A stretch of DNA of 64,000 nucleotides from Clusia tigrina (Eukaryota > Arthropoda > Insecta > Diptera > Clusiidae). The notes below the pieces were generated by a model, which saw only the letters and a program-made list of their open reading frames with translations, did no database searches and was not told the DNA's origin. The translations under genes and the position numbers were made by a program. The stretch lies in assembly GCA_920105625.2 (NCBI GenBank), contig OV050030.1:245551889-245615888 (forward strand), in the 5' to 3' direction. Below are positions 63,411 through 64,000 of the stretch, in pieces (position 1 is the stretch's first letter; each line of letters starts with the position of its first letter).

Positions 63411-64000
63411 CGTCCTACACCTATCAAAGTTTGCAACATACAAAAGCTTGAAACTGTTTGATGGAGCGTCATAAAACCTTGAAATTTTGTAACAATAAAG
63501 TACTCGAGCCTCTTGTCAATTTAAGCTATCGTTCAAAGTTATGCTACCCTTGAGTCCCAAATCAAACACTGATAAATCTTCAAATGGCCCTAACTCCTAT
63601 ACGGTACGTCCTATACTTATCAAAGTTTCCAACATACAAATGCTTGTAACTTTTTACTGGAGCGTCATAAAACCTTGAAACTTTGTAACAATAAAGTACT
63701 CGAGCCTCTTGTCAATTTAAGTTATCGTTCAAGGCTATGCTACCCTTGATTCCCAAATCAAACACTGATAAAACTTCAAATGGCTCTAACTTCGATACAG
63801 TACGTCCTACACCTATCAAAGTTTGCAACATTCAAATGCTTGCAACTTTTTACTGGAGCGTCATAAAACCTTGAAATTTTGTAACAATAAAGTACTCTAG
63901 CCTCTTGCCAATTTAAGTTATCGCAGAAAGCTATGCTACCCTTGAGTCCCAAATCAAACACTGATAAAACTTCAAATGGCCCTAACTTCTATGCGGTACG

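Larger units (their letters stand above)
1..64000. repeat. Satellite DNA array, 196-bp monomer, fills the window
   Basis: Every stretch of the window aligns to one 196-bp unit; successive 'gtgtttgatt' landmarks at 41, 237 and 433 are exactly 196 bp apart, and long-range spacings such as 588, 980, 1372, 1568 and 2548 bp are exact multiples. The consensus has 26 C and 47 G on its forward strand (37% G+C, strongly G-rich over C) and five CpG sites, close to the six or so expected by chance. Ordered landmarks: 'ttgatttggg' (1-10), 'agcatagctt' (21-30), 'ggctcgagtact' (56-67, with overlapping XhoI and ScaI sites), 'tatgacgctccag' (94-106), 'tgcaaactttgataggtg' (131-148), 'ggacgtaccg' (151-160), 'gttagggcc' (168-176). 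No unique sequence or mobile element interrupts it. A 196-bp period is close to a nucleosome repeat length, as in many centromeric satellites; centromeric function is inference only. Confidence 0.97.
52970..64000 (-). repeat. Segment IV: reverse-oriented satellite block
   Basis: About 56 monomers (11.0 kb) read on the reverse strand and continue past the window end. Recurrent variants are 'aaagaattcgagcc' (EcoRI; near 54092, 55671, 58208, 58796, 60167, 60750, 62322 and 63303), 'gcagaaagctatg', 'gcggaaagctatg', 'ctctagcctcttgcc', 'caaagttagcaac' and 'catacaaaagcttg'. Block offsets here are almost exact multiples of 196 because only small indels occur (a 2-bp loss near 57151 and a 1-bp loss near 56707). 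Confidence 0.95.
52980..64000 (-). repeat. Block at start of segment IV recurs at the window end (offset 10386 bp)
   Basis: About 52980-53614 is nearly identical to about 63366-64000. Shared rarities are 'aaactgtttgatggagcg' (53065, 63451), 'caaagtttccaac' (53238, 63624), 'tcaaggctatgc' and 'aacttcgatacag' (53403, 63789). One visible difference is 'caaatagctc' against 'caaatggctc'. The offset is 53 monomers minus 2 bp, the 2 bp being the loss near 57151. The second copy is cut by the window edge. Confidence 0.83.

Noticed and set aside
234..63961. Open reading frames of 61-98 codons on both strands, some perfectly repeated
   Set aside because: All are translations of the same monomer, several start at GTG or TTG, they appear wherever local substitutions spare a stop, and they follow the orientation of the array. 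No codon bias, domain or signal is visible. Identical pairs are explained by block duplication.
1..64000. CRISPR array
   Set aside because: The repeats abut directly with no unique spacers, and the unit is 196 bp.
1..64000. Telomeric repeats ('ttaggg', and 'tttaggg' in some variants)
   Set aside because: The motif occurs once per 196-bp unit inside 'gttagggcc' and never in tandem.
1..64000. CENP-B box
   Set aside because: No monomer stretch fits the essential TTCG....A..CGGG pattern in the consensus or in the variants I read.
1..64000. Bacterial, phage or plasmid origin
   Set aside because: There are no genes, ribosome-binding sites, operons or replication functions. Long homogenised tandem arrays with higher-order repeats are typical of eukaryotic heterochromatin.

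Overview
The window is one uninterrupted satellite DNA array. The same 196-bp, A+T-rich unit (consensus about 37% G+C) is repeated roughly 326 times from base 1 to base 64000. I can support no protein-coding gene, structural RNA gene, transposable element or unique-sequence island. The array runs off both ends of the window. This points to a eukaryotic nuclear genome and to centromeric, pericentromeric or other heterochromatic DNA. I do not recognise the monomer: its length differs from human alpha satellite (171 bp), Arabidopsis pAL1 (178 bp) and rice or maize centromeric repeats (about 155 bp), and the sequence alone does not tell plant from animal.

Layout. I number the monomer 1-196 from 'ttgatttggg' on the strand where it reads forward. 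Segment I (1-12646) is forward, segment II (12647-13883) reverse, segment III (13884-52969) forward and segment IV (52970-64000) reverse. The first switch is a near-perfect palindrome with 133-bp arms and a 5-bp centre. The other two are inverted junctions with 42-bp and 34-bp spacers. Segments II and IV share diagnostic variants that I do not see in I or III (an EcoRI site, 'gattccc', 'gcagaaagc'), so they look like parts of one reverse-oriented family now separated by 39 kb of forward array.

Higher-order structure. Each segment is a mosaic of local block duplications of 1 to about 41 monomers. The main offsets are 1950, 1558, 3514 and 5072 bp in segment I; 980, 1372, 1568, 2548, 2744, 3223, 7863, 6891, 4384 and 784 bp in segment III; and 588, 4508, 5094 and 10386 bp in segment IV. 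The largest is a direct tandem duplication of about 7.6-7.9 kb (about 23.65-31.3 kb and 31.5-38.16 kb); its second copy lacks 5 monomers, and part of it was copied again to 42.6 kb. Several length variants (140-, 174-, 187- and 188-bp monomers, and a +2 variant) arose as small deletions or insertions and then spread by block duplication, so they act as markers. The large offsets equal whole numbers of monomers once these indels are counted.

Function. Nothing here works as genes together. The open reading frames (61-98 codons) are translations of the satellite. Since 196 = 3x65+1, the frame shifts at every monomer, and the longest frame occurs only where a 22-bp deletion makes a 174-bp (58-codon) monomer. 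The one hint of function inside the monomer is a weak RNA polymerase III-like A-box/B-box pair followed by a T4 run, offered as a low-confidence hypothesis.
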